From Enoplosus armatus (Eukaryota; Chordata; Actinopteri; Centrarchiformes; Enoplosidae): a DNA stretch of 64,000 bases. The stretch lies in assembly GCF_043641665.1 (NCBI RefSeq), contig NC_092193.1, positions 23,351,883-23,415,882 on the forward strand, written 5' to 3'. How positions within the stretch are numbered: position 1 is the first letter of the stretch; the number at the start of each line of letters is the position of its first letter. This document shows, piece by piece, positions 37,770 through 50,393 of the stretch. The notes under the pieces were generated by a model. That model was not told the DNA's origin. It was given only the letters and a program-made list of their open reading frames with translations, and did not search any database. The position numbers and the translations under genes are program-made.

Positions 37770-38500
37770 AAACTAGCCCATGCATTTGTCACGTCTAGGC
37801 TGCATTATTGCAATTACTTATTATCAGGCTGCCCCAATAAATCCCTGAAGACTCTCCGGCTGATCCAGAATGCTGCGGCACGTGGACTGACAGGAACCAG
37901 GAAAAGAGATCATATTTCTCCTGTGTTAGCTTCGCTGCACTGGCTCCCTGTAAAATCTAGAATAGAGTTTAAAATCCTTCTCCTCACCTACAAAGCTCTT
38001 ACTGGTCAGGCACCATCATATCTTAAATATCTTGTAGTACCCTGTTACCCCACTAGAGCACTGCGCTAAAAACTTTGCTTTTTGATAACGCTTATAGTTA
38101 GGGGCTGGCTCAGGCCGGCCTGGACCAGCTCCCTAGTTATGCTGCTATAGGCCTAGACTGCTGGGGGGCTTCCCATGATGCACTGAGCTTTCCTCCTCTC
38201 CCTCTCCATCTTTACACATTCATCTCCCTCCGATGCATGTTACTAACTTTATATCTTCCCCTCTTTGTTTCTTTGTGCTTTCTTGTCTCGCAGGTTCCTG
38301 TGGATCGTGGTCTTGGTACGCCTGGGTGCTGCTGCCACCATAGGCCCGCTTGACTCTCATCACTACAGTTATTATGCTTAGTCGTAGTTCTGTTACTATT
38401 AAAGCTGTTATTGCTATTGTTAATCTCAGCTATTATTACAGCTGTAACTACTATTATCAGTCATATTTTCATTATTATTATAGTTGCTGTGGCTATTACC
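37770..38500 (+). mobile_element. LINE C-terminal fragment with 3' tail
   Basis: The plus strand encodes FVTSRLHYCNYLLSGCPNKS, then LIQNAAARGLTGTRKRDHIS and LLTYKALTGQAPSYL, ending at a stop near 38069. The 3' untranslated part ('tgtggatcgtggtcttggta' near 38300) and an ATT-rich tail follow. Same family as 20725-21135 and 2830-2975. Confidence 0.8.
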
Positions 38501-38772
38501 GGTGCTGCTATACACCTCTCTTTCCCTCCAACCCAACCGGTCAAAGCAGATGCCCACCCACCTAGAGTCCCGCTTCTGCTCGAGGTTTCTGCCTCTTAAA
38601 AGGAAATTGCTGTCGTCCTCCATCTTCATATACAGTCTATGGTCTGGACCCTCAAACAGCCCACTGAAGCTCGGTCTGAAAGTGAGGGCCGGCCAAAGAG
38701 TCCTCACTTTCCAAAAATGTCCTTACTCCCAAGGTTAAAAACTCAAATTGGTTCTCACAAACATAGCTGTAC

Positions 38773-38809
<37 letters not shown>

Positions 38810-40004
38810 ATCCTACCTAATTAAGTGTTCAGTGGAAAAAAAAATGACACCCCTTCTTTGAGGTATCACAACTCAAACAACTTTAGGCAAACAAAAGTTC
38901 TATACTAAAGGCTTCACTACCCCCTTGAACATTATGGCACCACGATGGGGTCTAATCGCCAAAGACTTTCACATTTCTTATCTTTATTATGCACGTATCA
39001 GTACATAATTGCTCACCCAGTTAAATCTCTCCTGGTTGAAATAAAACAGAGGATTTCACTGTATCTTGCTTGTTTGGAGGCCCCTGGTGGTCGCACAGCC
39101 CTGAGCAGACCCTAAGAGGGGCTTTCTCAGCGTCAAATCATTGCTAGACTAAAGGTTTCTAAGGGGGCAGTGCATGGAACTCTAAACCGCTTTGCAGAAG
39201 CGGGATCAGCTGTATCCGAAGCACGACGTGCGTGCTAATAGGAAGACCACCACCATGGTCCTGGTTGTTTTTAAAGGAGTCAACTGCTATTTCAGCTGTG
39301 TTACCACACAATAGCGATTTAACTCAATTAAACAGGACATCATTGTAAACCAATGGCTTTTTCCCTTGAATATACTGCACAGGTCTGGACAGTTGAATCC
39401 TTTGCTGTACACCTCCACTTGTGATAACCATCGTTGGACTTAAATGAGCATGTAAACATGGAATAAGCAGCTTTCATTTTGTATGCACTACGTATCTGGA
39501 GTTCCAAAGCCCTTTAGCTTATTTGTATCTTCTGTTTTAAATGCTTTTTAAAATCACATTTACATCATGTCTTTCTATATTCCCATGTTTCTTTTATATA
39601 TGGTCTGTCTGTTTATGTCTTTAAGTACAGCATGTTGAATTGTCATCATCCAATCAGGCATTTTTTTATATACACGTATGTCTAGACATAGATATTCTCT
39701 GTGAACACCTGGCGTTCATCTTAATATTTTCTAACTAAGATAACTTTCTGAAGTATCTGACTGTAGATGGACCAACACAGTCCGTCAGTACATCAGTTAT
39801 TTGCTGCCATCTTGTGGCTCAATGAGAGATAACTGTGACACTCAACTGCTTCTCATTTCTGATTATCTGACACAGATCGTCGCTATGTAGGTATAGTGAG
39901 CCAGGAATTTAATTTAATTATTTGAATAGCAGATTATTTGACTCAGATCCCTAATAATTCTCGCTTAGGAGACTGCTTGTCTTTGGCCTGGAACTGTTTA
40001 GATT
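38501..40004. other. Intergenic DNA with (CA)n at 38778-38807
   Basis: About 38620-38777 resembles a repeat often found beside CA runs in fish. The rest is AT-rich with no supported feature. Confidence 0.4.
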
Positions 40005-40250
40005 CATCTACAAGGTCTAATTTAAAGGTTTGTTCCGACGTCGTTAAGGCAGGGGCATAATACCTGCATGATTATTACTTCCACTTTCCAAAACCAGAAA
40101 CCGGCTAAGCCTGGCCTGGCATACTGCATTATACTTGACAAGCATACTATGACAAGCAGTGTGCTGTATGTACTGCCTACTGCAACCCATCCACTCATCA
40201 AGCCCCAGCAGTATACTACTCCAGCTCAACCCTCCAGTCTTTGCCAGATC
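40005..40250. repeat. Dispersed repeat related to 10880-11300
   Basis: 'catctacaaggtctaattta...gttaaggcag' matches the 3' part of the repeat at 10880-11300. Confidence 0.4.
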
Positions 40251-40259
40251 GTTCGGTTT

Positions 40260-40550
40260 TGCCAAGCTTGTAACTAGAGATTCCTCATGTTTTTTTTCCC
40301 CCGACAACTTGACTAACTTTGTGTCTGCCTGTGACTCAGGTCCATTCCTGCCTGTGACTGTTTGTTCGCCTGCCTCGCCAGCCTGCCGGCCCACAGCCCA
40401 GCTCGGATTCCACCTGCCCGCTCCCACGCCACTCTTCGGCTTCCTCGGATACTCAACTCCTTCAACTTTAAAATAATCTTCATCTGCTGTTGCCAGTCTG
40501 CGAGCGGGTTCCGCTTCTGTGTCCTAAAGTGCACTAACACCTAACAGATT
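40260..40550 (+). repeat. Possible LTR or LINE 3' end fragment
   Basis: A C/T-rich stretch ends in 'aaaataatcttcatctgctg' and 'gcgggttccgcttctgtgtc', wording seen at the ends of fish LTR retrotransposons. No flanking coding region, so the class is uncertain. Confidence 0.3.
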
Positions 40551-40984
40551 CACTCTAACATCAACACACCGTGATCAAAATAGGAACCCATATGGATGAG
40601 AAATAACTGATCTTTTGTTTAAGCATCTCTTAAAACATGCCGTAAGTTTGAATACATGTGGCAGCACATCCTCAAATACAAGCCATGGTAGAATTTTACA
40701 AAATAGGATCAAAAAGCATTAATTGTAGCAAGTATCAAATTCATATCATATTGGTTGCATAACCCTGACCCTGGCTGCTGCTGCTCCTGCCGCAGGAGGA
40801 ACATCTTGTCAAGGCAGAGCAGCAAAAGATGGGCCCCCCAGCAGAGCAGCTAAATACAGGAGCTGGCTAATCAGGCTGTACCAAGTACCCGCCACATCAT
40901 GGCCACAAACCCCCTTGGTTTCTAGAATGGTCTGTTCCACAATTAAAAGCTTACTCCCCTTTATCAATCAGTTTATTTGTCACA

Positions 40985-41575
40985 TGCAATCATACAAGGT
41001 ACAATCACAGTAAAACGTAATCCAAGTTGATCCTTCAAAAAGAATAATATTAATAATGATAAAAATAATAATAATGTATGATTTAGGATCCCAGTGGCCT
41101 GAGGGTAGAAGCTCTTCCTGAGCCTCTCAGTGCTGGCTTTATGTATCCGGTACCTTCTTCCTGACCGTCTTATTTTTGCAGCGCCTGATGTAAATATCCT
41201 TTAGGCAGGGTAGAGCACCACCTATTGTACATTCAGCTGATCGAACCACTCTTTGCAGGGCCTCGCGGTCCTGTTCGGTGCTGTTTCCGTACCAGGTGTG
41301 ATGATCCCACGTCAGGACGCTCTCGATGGAGTAGAAACTCCTCAGTAAATGAGGGGATAACCGGAATTTCCTCGTGCATCTGAGGTGAAACAGTCTCTGC
41401 CTCGCTTTTCTCACCACTGAGTCAGTATGCAGCACCCAGGTCAGGCCCTCTGTGATGTGGACATTAAGGTGGGTGTAGTTCCTTCCCTGCCTCTTCCCAA
41501 AGTCCACTATCAGCTCCTGAGTCTTGCTGACGCTGTCCTGACACCAGCAGGTCAGGTCCTCTACTTCCTTTAGGC
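40985..41575 (-). mobile_element. LINE RT C-terminal fragment
   Basis: The minus strand encodes KTQELIVDFGKRQGR, VRKARQRLFHLRCTRKF and LLRSFYSIESVLTW, ending AECTIGGALPCLKDIY. This is the typical post-RT region of L2/Rex-type LINEs. The frame is open for about 140 codons but lacks the RT core. Confidence 0.8.
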
Positions 41576-41870
41576 ATGGTGGCGCGCAGTGGTTAGCACT
41601 GTTGCATGGGAGGTAAAGTTGGTTAGAGTGGGTTGGGGGGTTCAATTCCCAACCTGTAGAGCAGGTTGACTCTCTGCTTCACCCCCATCGTGTTGATCGA
41701 AGTGTCCTTGAACCCTAAGTTGCTCCCGATGGAGACCAGCACCTTGCCTGGCAGCTCGGTCGCCATCGGTGAGTGAATGGGTGAATGAGACTTAGCTGTA
41801 AAACGCTTTGGGAACCGCAAAGGTTGAAAAGCGCTATGTAAGTGAGATTGTTTTATTGTTGTACCATATT
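41575..41870 (+). mobile_element. tRNA-derived SINE, most complete copy
   Basis: The head 'ggcatggtggcgcgcagtgg' (box A) and 'ggggttcaattcccaacctg' (box B) is followed by a body with 'gtgtccttgaaccctaagtt' and a tail 'aaagcgctatgtaagtgaga'. It lies immediately beyond a LINE fragment. Confidence 0.75.
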
Positions 41871-43799
41871 GTTTACCATTTATTGTTGTCCACGACAGCT
41901 GTGTCATCAGCAACCTTGATGATGGTGTTGGGAATTGAAAGTGGCTACGCACTTCATGTTCAGTTTGTTGGATCAGTTTTGTCTTACGATAATCATGTTG
42001 CGTTTTGTTGACCCCCCCAGAACCTTTGTTACTCATTTTGTAAATTGTTGTTGTCTATCTTTTTGGGTAAATTAAAAACCTTCTTTTTTGAAAATCCACC
42101 AGCGACTCCTCATGCCTCCCAGCTCGGCCCCTCCTGTTCGCGCACACTCATCCCTTACTCAGATGGTTTATGGATTAAGCAGCAAATACTGCAAAGATCT
42201 CAACGAAAACTCACTTGATCCCTCACTGGATGAGCAGCATTCAGAGCAAGATGTGGAATTCTTTTACAAGCATTAAACTTGGAAACAAAACAAACAAAAA
42301 AACTTGGAACAATTGAGACCATATGAACACTGAAGCCTCGATCCATAAGCATGCACAGTTGAGACATGCTGCCAACCGAAGACGCTCGCAGCAAACAGAT
42401 GGACTGACTTCATGAGGAGTTAGGAAAGACAAAATGTGACTTTCCTATTCCAGGGGGAAGAATATGGAGATCCAAAGCGTTCAACAGTAAATTAATATGG
42501 ATTAGATCCAACTTTGGTCCGAACAAGAGGGCAGCCAGTCACTTGGAGGAGGCTCAGGTTCAGTCTTCAGATCCTGTGAAAGAGTCCACCATGTCCTTCA
42601 GAGGATCCAGCTTCTGAAGTGAGACAGTGCTAATGTGATCGCTTCCTCTCTTCCAGTTTATTGTAGCACATCATCCACGGCATTCACGGCTTTCCTTCCA
42701 GTGACTCCTGCTCCACATAATGAGGTGCTGATTGCTGTGTGAACTGCTTGATCATTAGCACTCCCTCAGCTAAATACACCGCTACATTTACCAGCCCTGC
42801 TGTCATCGTAGGCTAGACACAATGCCTGCATCCTGCAATGAATGTGCCACAACTGCAAAGTGAAATTTGACGTATGAATTCTGCCAAATGAGGAAAATGA
42901 CGTTTTTCTTTAATGAGGGTGACGTGGTGGAGGATGGTTGTATTGGTTGGATATATACATGTGTGAGTTCTGGTACAGGTTACGAGGTACACATGAAATG
43001 TAGTTTCATAACTCAGAGGCCCTCAACCATAAAAATAAAATAAACTTTTTTGTGACATAATGACCTCAGGTCAGAGATTCGCTTACTGCCCCCCCCCCCA
43101 CCCCATGTCTTTCAACCACATGATGATGAAGAGCATGCCATGGCTGAAAGCTCCCAGGAAGACGTGAGACGCGTGGAACATTTCAATGCAACATATATAA
43201 GAAAATGAAAGTGACCTTTGTGCCATGTTTTGATGATCTAGTTCCCCCTGGAGCAAACGTTGCGCTAGGAGGACAAATCTGTCCCATGATGCAAAGTGCG
43301 CAAGTTTGTGATGTAAATACCAGTTTGCCTTAAATGCTTATTATTGGGATTTTCCCATTCTGCAGTACACATGCACACGAATACATACACAGAAATAAAT
43401 TAAAATGATTCCATTTCTGGTCTTGCAGACGACATGTGAATACACGTCGTTCTCTTTCTCTCTCTCTCTCCCAGTTGTGTGAATCGGTGGAGTGAAAGCC
43501 ACTGAAATAACGCAATTCCACTTCCGCTTTCCCTTCAAAATAAGCGCACATTGACGCGTCACTCAGAATAAGCGCAAACTGACACATTATGCAACTTGAG
43601 CATAATGTGTCAGCGTCAGAACTTAATAAAATAAAAATTTTAGCATCAAGGCTGGATAAGCACTGGTCCATTCCTTAAATGTCTGTTTGAACAAATTGCC
43701 ACAAACGAGGTGACAGTGGTATTAGAGTAGTACGGTTGGTTTCTGGGAAAAATCTAATGAAAGAAATGGTTCATGGTTCATGCACAACGCACACATGTA
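41871..43799. other. Intergenic DNA, nothing recognised
   Basis: It includes a poly-C patch at 43090-43104 and a short CT run at 43452-43471. No supported gene. Confidence 0.4.
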
Positions 43800-43876
43800 G
43801 TTTCATTTAATACATTAAATCATATCAATCATCGTTTAAGCTCCATTTGTTCGCCAGTCAATCAATTCCACACTTC
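43800..43876 (+). repeat. 77-bp segment repeated at 47622-47698
   Basis: Same-strand copy with six mismatches seen, ending 'caatcaattccacacttc'. Family unknown. Confidence 0.7.
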
Positions 43877-44037
43877 ATTGGTGCTTTCATGTCTCGGGAG
43901 GGAAAGGAAACGTTTGTGTGCTTTTATTATTTTTTTAAAAAGCGAAGCTGCCCGACTTCCGGTGTCATTCTGGTTAACTTCCCGCGGTACACTTACCGCA
44001 GGCTTGCGCCACTTGATGCCCTCACATTCACGCTCAG

Positions 44038-44136
44038 ACACGCGCACGCACGCACGCACGCACACAAACACACACACACACACACACACACATATATTAC
44101 ACACACACACACACACATACACACACACACACACAT
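44038..44136. repeat. (CA)n microsatellites
   Basis: Two CA blocks and a CGCA block, separated by 'catatattac'. Confidence 0.95.
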
Positions 44137-44139
44137 TCC

Positions 44140-45300
44140 ACCAGTGACTCTCCGTTGCGAGCGCCTCGCTTCAAGAGAAAACGGACGTGCTTTTGGATGT
44201 AGCAGCCGGTGCCTCCGTTCAGCGATGGTGTGAGGAGCTTGCTGGAGGTAAGAAGCTGAGCCCCCGACCGTTACTCACATTGATGCAAGGTTCGAGCGCG
44301 TGACGGGGCTAGGGATTCAACAGCTTATTATCGGTAGGTAGGCTGCCGCCGCTGCCTGTCGGCGAGTGACTCACGCCGGCGAGAGGGACCGCCGCGGACG
44401 GAGCGCGGTCCCTTTGAAGCGGGGCGCGCTGTGCGGTGATGCTGCAGCCGCCGCCAACGGCCGCGAGCTCCGCATTCATTTCCCTCCGCTGCAGCATTGG
44501 CGGTTAATGGACGCTCCGGCAGCAGCCCTGATGCGTGCCGTTCTCGCGCGTGGAGGGAGGGGGGTGGGGTGGTGTTGGGGTTTTCACGCGGCTGTCGCCT
44601 TCCACATTTCTGTCATTCGAATGCTAATTGAACAGTCCCGCCTAGCTAATGAACCACGAAATGTGACGAATTCCGCCAAAGACCGAGCCGATACACAGCG
44701 GCCCGTTCATGTGCCACGCAAGTCAAAGTTTGGGGATTGACTGGCGCCGCCGTGACAGCTCGCTGCCGCCCAGCTAGCAACTATTTCTGGGGGAGAAAAC
44801 AGTAACCAAAGCATTAGCAGCGAGAAGGTGCAGTGGTCTCCTGAATGGAGAAATGAAGGGGGCTTCTCGACGGAGGTCTGGAGTAAACACCCACGGCACC
44901 GGGTTTGGGTCAGTAGCCGTAAAAGCCACGTACTGTAAGTGAAACGGTCGGAAATGTGATGTGACATTCCTCCTATGTCATCCTGACACCATAACAAGGG
45001 GGAGGGGGGGGGGGGGGTCCCTCCTAAGCCCCCCTTGACGCCGTCGCGCTGGACGTGCAGCTGCAGACGGCTCTGGCACAGCTGGGATGGAGCGGTGTTG
45101 CTACGGAGGAGGGGGGCGCCGTTGTGGTGCCAGTCGGTCGGCGGGGATGTGCACTCTTCCGCCTCAGTTGGGAAGTTGCGAGCGTCTAGAGAGACGAGAA
45201 GATCCCAGCGTGTTTCTAATTCGAGAAGACCAACTGGTAATGGGAACGGCGTGGGCAGAGCGTCAGCTCGGGGAAGGATTCATTCTGCATTATAATGTTC
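44140..45300 (+). promoter_or_regulatory. GC/CpG-rich promoter-like block with candidate non-coding exon
   Basis: CpG is frequent here, unlike the surrounding AT-rich DNA. A good splice donor (CTGGAG/GTAAGA) ends a possible non-coding first exon at 44247. No coding exon follows that I can support before the end of the window, so any gene would continue to the right. The strand is inferred from the donor only. Confidence 0.4.
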
Positions 45301-47555
45301 CCACTCAACGTGGAGGGGCCGTCCAGCACAGCACTTTAGTTTTTCCTTACAGGATGGACCAGGGGTCGCCCTCCCCCTCCATGTTTGGGGTGTTCAACAC
45401 ATGTTGTGACCCTGTCCCCTTAATGGGTTCCTCCCTCGTCAAGGCGATTCAGTACGAATATTTTTGTTGCGTGGCGCTCAGTTAAGTCAAATTCAGATCA
45501 AATTGACTAACGCGCTAGACAGGACCCCCCCCCCCCTCCCCTCAATAATAACAGTCAAGTGAAACCCCACACTGGTGCAAAGTAGACCAAAAGAACCATT
45601 CAGAATAAGTGGAGAACATTTCCTCCCGAAAGGCAAGCTGCCTTTTGAGTTTTTAAGTGGTTTTTCTGTGCTGCTCGCAGAATGACTCGATGGACAGGGA
45701 CTGCGTTAATATTTATAATTCCGCAATGCCTCTACAGTATGGGGATTTACTGTTTTATAGAACTGTAAATGGAATACCTTTAGGTTAATCACTGTTATAT
45801 TGATGAACCGAGCAAATCTGAAGATGTCCTACGGGCTCTGGGAAATGAAATCTTCGCTACTGTTTCACTTAACGTTTCGTAGATGCTGCTGAGGTTGGTT
45901 GGGATCAGCTCATTGGGATGATAGTTGAGGCTAGGGATAAGATTTTGTTGTCATGGTGAAAGGAAACCGACACATGATCGGGCAGCTGAATGATCCGATA
46001 TAGAAACAGTGTTGAAACAGGATCCGGTGGTGAACTGATTCTCTTACATTTATGTTTATTTTGTAGCTCGGGCATTTTAATGAGTTGGGCTTTTCAAATG
46101 ATATCTTTCACTTTTTTTTTGTTCATCGTTGGTTTTGTATTATTTTACTCAATGGACTTTGGAGATATGCATACTGCAGTTTAGTGCAAGAATTAGTCTA
46201 TTAGTCAATCAATGGATAATTGATCTGTAACACTTTTGAGAATACATGAATCATTTGAGTCACTTTTAAGCAAAACAGTTTCTCAAATGTGAATATTTTA
46301 TCTTCCATGATAGAACATGTAATGATACCTTTGGGTTTTGGACTGTTGGTAGGACAAAACATTTGAAGGTGTCGCCTTGGGTTCTGGAAATATGTGATGG
46401 GCATTTAAAAAAAACAACTTTATAGATCAAATAATTCATTGGTCAAATGAGAAAGTGAGAGCAGATTAATCAATAATGAAAATATCAGTAGAATCAGTTT
46501 AACCAATAGTTGTAAATGTAAAACACCCACCCACCCGCCCGCCACAGCACTGATGAGTTCGTTTCCCAGCAGCAGTGCCACCGGCTTGGCTGGATGCTTG
46601 CGCTAACCCATTTGGCAGTGTGCGTGGATGGGAAGCCAGTGAGGGATCACATTCCTCTAGCTGCACTTCAGACTAATGCTGCTTGGTTGGAGTATCTCTT
46701 CAGTAGGAGCATACCCGGGGCAGAAATCCAGCTTTCACCCCTGTGTAAAATCATCTGCAAAGCACCACCCATAGTGTAAACGGTCTGCTTTGCAAGAACC
46801 GTTTCCCAAAAAATTAGTCTTTATTTCCAGGTTGGCTACCTCATTTCATACAAGTGGTCTTAACCCCCATGTCTTTGGGGTTGACCCTTTAAAAAATACT
46901 GCTTTCAGACCCCCTTGAGCCCTGCGTGAAAACATGCTGTCCTCTCATTCACCTGAATGGGGCGGAGGGTTCTAGCAAAACCGCCCAGTGTCATCTGGCA
47001 AAAAAAAAAAAAAAATGTAAATGGGGTCAACATTTGCCACGACTCAGCGCGTCCTCATCCGGCAAAACACTGCGTGGGCCAGTGACATGCACGCCAGCGC
47101 ACATTCCTGGTGGATTACTTGGTGATGTGAACTTATCTGGCTGTATTACAAACCGTCATGTGGTGTTTTGGCATCTTATAAGCCTTTTAAACACGTTGTC
47201 ACTCCCAGTGGACTTCCTGGATCATATTTCATTGTCTCAAAGGTCCTTTCAACGTCACACCCCCCCCCCCACACACCAACGCAGCCCCTTGCATTGCTTT
47301 AACGCAGGGCTGTTTATGGTCTGGATCCACCTCCAACTGAGCTCTGTATTAGGGTTTAGTTAGCTCTGGGATGAGGGTGGGGATATGTGTCGGATGTGTG
47401 AAAGGACCAGAGCAAAAGCAAGTGTAAGTGCTGGGTTAATGGGGGTCATGACCCAGGGCTAAGTATGATGTAAGCACTGATATTGTTTTCGTTAGAGAGA
47501 GTCAGGCACCACCTTGAGCTTTCTTTTCCCCATACACTCATCTCTCTCTCTCTCG

Positions 47556-47603
<48 letters not shown>

Positions 47604-47621
47604 GTGGCTTTGTGTCATTTA
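45301..47621. other. Intergenic or intron DNA with microsatellites
   Basis: It holds poly-C at about 45527-45537 and 47261-47271, poly-A at 47000-47014 and a (CT)n(CA)n compound run at 47541-47599. No gene is supported. Confidence 0.45.
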
Positions 47622-47698
47622 GTTTCATTGGATATATTAAATCATATCAATCATCATTTAAGCTCGATTTGTTGGCCAGTCAATCAATTCCACACTTC
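47622..47698 (+). repeat. 77-bp segment repeated at 43800-43876
   Basis: Second copy; both copies lie next to CA microsatellites. Confidence 0.7.
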
Positions 47699-48508
47699 CA
47701 ACCTTTTGAAATGATGCAAAAAAAAGACACGCGAATTAGGTGCTTTCTCCATCAACTGGTTTGGAGCGAATGAACTGGGCACATTGCAAATGAGCGTTGA
47801 GCAGTCTTGTTTTCTGTAGTTGGCGGTATAGGCTTTACCCATTGGCCGTAACCACAGGGCTTTTCACAAGGATATGGAGTAGCCAGCTAGTCGGAAAAAG
47901 TAGCCAGCTAAGGCACGTGATTTGGGGCATGTGACATTGGTCAATGGCACAAAAAAAAATAAAATACAAAAGCGTTCCAGGACATTTTAAAGTGTAAAAT
48001 TACAGCAAGGCTGAGGCATAGCCTACATTCTCCTCGTGATAAAGGCCTGTTACCGTGACGACATCGCCTGTTTTAGTGTGTGTTTGCGATGCGTCTTAGA
48101 GACGGCTCTGGTGTAAAAAGATCATTCATTTGTTTGTTCATTAAGCCCATGAACATCTGTGTGGCGTATATGGAAAATGCAGCACTTTCAGTGGACTTTT
48201 TTTTTTTTGTGCTTACCGCGCAATCGTTAAGTTGATGCCACCGGTGTTTTCCAGTGTTTTCCGTAGTAGCCCATCTAATGAGGATGTCCCCTGCGGCGGT
48301 TGGCAAGTGATGCAATCGGTGTGTAATCGGGTACCGAAACCTGGTATTAAATGGACCCCGGGGCTGAATTATTAAAGACCGTGGTACCGATAAGCTCCGA
48401 CTCCGCAAATAGATTTCGTATTTATTTAAGCTACATAATGTTATCTGTTTCTAATTTGCATTAAGAGTAAGACATTCAGCCATCTCCCCTTCAGAGTCTT
48501 GTCATAGA

Positions 48509-49075
48509 GTGCTGCAGGACTGAGCCCTAAAACCCTGAAGTGAGTTAGGATTTTTACACTTCCTGTTCCCTCGTCTGGAAGTCAAGTGGGTTTTTTTGAA
48601 TGAGGTTTTAGTTAGATGCCTGAAATAAGGTCTGTGGTTAACACAAGCTTAAGAGGTTTTCAACGTTTTGTTCTACAACATAAAATACGTCAGTAGGACA
48701 CCCCCACTCCCGAATTTTGAAGCTTTTACGTGTCTTAGAAAAGGCGGTTGCTAACAAGCGGCTAAATGAGACTACAGAGGTTGTTGCGGAACACGGAAAG
48801 TCATGTATTCCCTAGTCCGCCTTTACAGCCTAGTTGTGTTTATACTCTATATCTATCTGTCTATACATCTATATCCATCCATATTCTCTTAAAAGTTAAG
48901 TTTAGCGGTGGGGAGGTTGAAGTAATGCGATCGTGGTGTAGTTCCTTTATACATTAGCTTTTTACTTGTGGCGATTCCATTTACGCTTCAAAAATCATTA
49001 AAGGTGGTGTTCATCAGTGAAGATGATCTGGCTGAACAAAACGTGTAAGTATCATAAACGTTTGTTTTCCACAGT
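48509..49075 (+). repeat. Copy A of an inverted dispersed repeat
   Basis: It matches, in reverse, 63085-63663. Shared blocks include 'cctgaaataaggtctgtggt', 'gaagcttttacgtgtctta' and 'gtggtgttcatcagtgaaga'. Copy A has about 40 extra bases near 48773-48815. It looks like a DNA-element derivative; the family is unknown. Confidence 0.75.
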
Positions 49076-50393
49076 CATGATGCTGACAATGCTCGTTTCC
49101 GCCAAGTGCAACAGGTCTTTCACGTGAAACACACGTCTGTTCACAGAAGTGGTATCGACGAAATGTTGAGTGCCAGAATTAACAGGCAGTCGTCTCATGT
49201 TTTGTACGTGTTTGCCTGCACAACTCTGTAGTTGTGGTGTAGACGTCAGGCGCTGCCTGTCTCATCATGAAAGAAGATAGACTAACCAGGTAGGGAGACA
49301 TCCCACTACCACCATTCACGCTATGCTTTCAAAGGCAATTGCATGGAGGAGGAAATACACGTGCTGATTAATCTGCTCTATATTTAAGCTCTTTGGCTGC
49401 TTTTTTGCTGCTTTCCCGAGTGCAGTTTGAGAGAACAGTTTGTCTCTGACCTTCCTCAAACTATTTCAATACATGAGCCAGTTGATGAATCACTCGCGGT
49501 GTCAGAGTGAATTCCTGTTGGTACTTTCACAGCTCTTGGTTTTGATGCGCTGCCTAGACAACACATCTCGTGTGAACACAATGAGTGGCTTGACACTTAA
49601 AATATGAAGTGACAAGTTCTGTCTGAACGGCCTGCTACTCCTCCACGGTTAGTTCTCGTCAGTGTTTGATGTTCTCGGCACTTACATCTTCAGACAACTG
49701 GGAATTATATACATTTACCATGCATTATGGAAAAGCTGGAAATAAATACATTTCCCAAATAGTAAAAAAAAACCTGATACCACTGTCAAGTGAAAGGGCT
49801 ACACAAGGCGAGGGGTCACGTGGTGGTTAATGAGTCAGACTGTTTGGAACAGGCAGCATTTAGTTCTGTTGTAAAACACTGAGTGGTTCACAGTGTTGGG
49901 GACATCCCATGTTGCCTTCGTTGTGCGAGAGCAGCATGGCGGCACACAGTTTAAACACTGGATGGCAGGTTTAACTGAAAGGTAGCAAGAACACCATGAC
50001 GAGTAAATTGGATAAATCGAATCCGTTTCAAACACGAGTTGGTGGTGATGTTAAATGGCAAGGTTGTGTGCAATTAGGTAGGACAAAGGCTAGTTCATTT
50101 CTTATCTGTCTTACACAGTTATGTTATCCCTTCAGTTATGTTAGCACCTGTGAAGCCTCTATATGTTGGATTTGAATATATCTGACTTAGGTAAGTCCTA
50201 GTTGTAGTAACGCACGCCATTTTCTCTAAATTGACCTCCTGAAAAGAGTGGGAACGTTGGTATGATCCTTTCTATGCCCTTTACTCTTTACACGCAATGG
50301 TGTAAAGTGCAGCGGTTCCCAAACTGTGCCAATATCAATCAGTTCCACCTGTGCGTTACCTGAGATGACAAGTCAAAAGCCGCCAGTCGGCAA
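49076..50393. other. Intergenic DNA, nothing recognised
   Basis: No supported gene or repeat family. Confidence 0.4.

Noticed and set aside
43773..44233. Frames rich in His-Thr or Cys-Val
   Set aside because: They are translations of CA/GT microsatellites.
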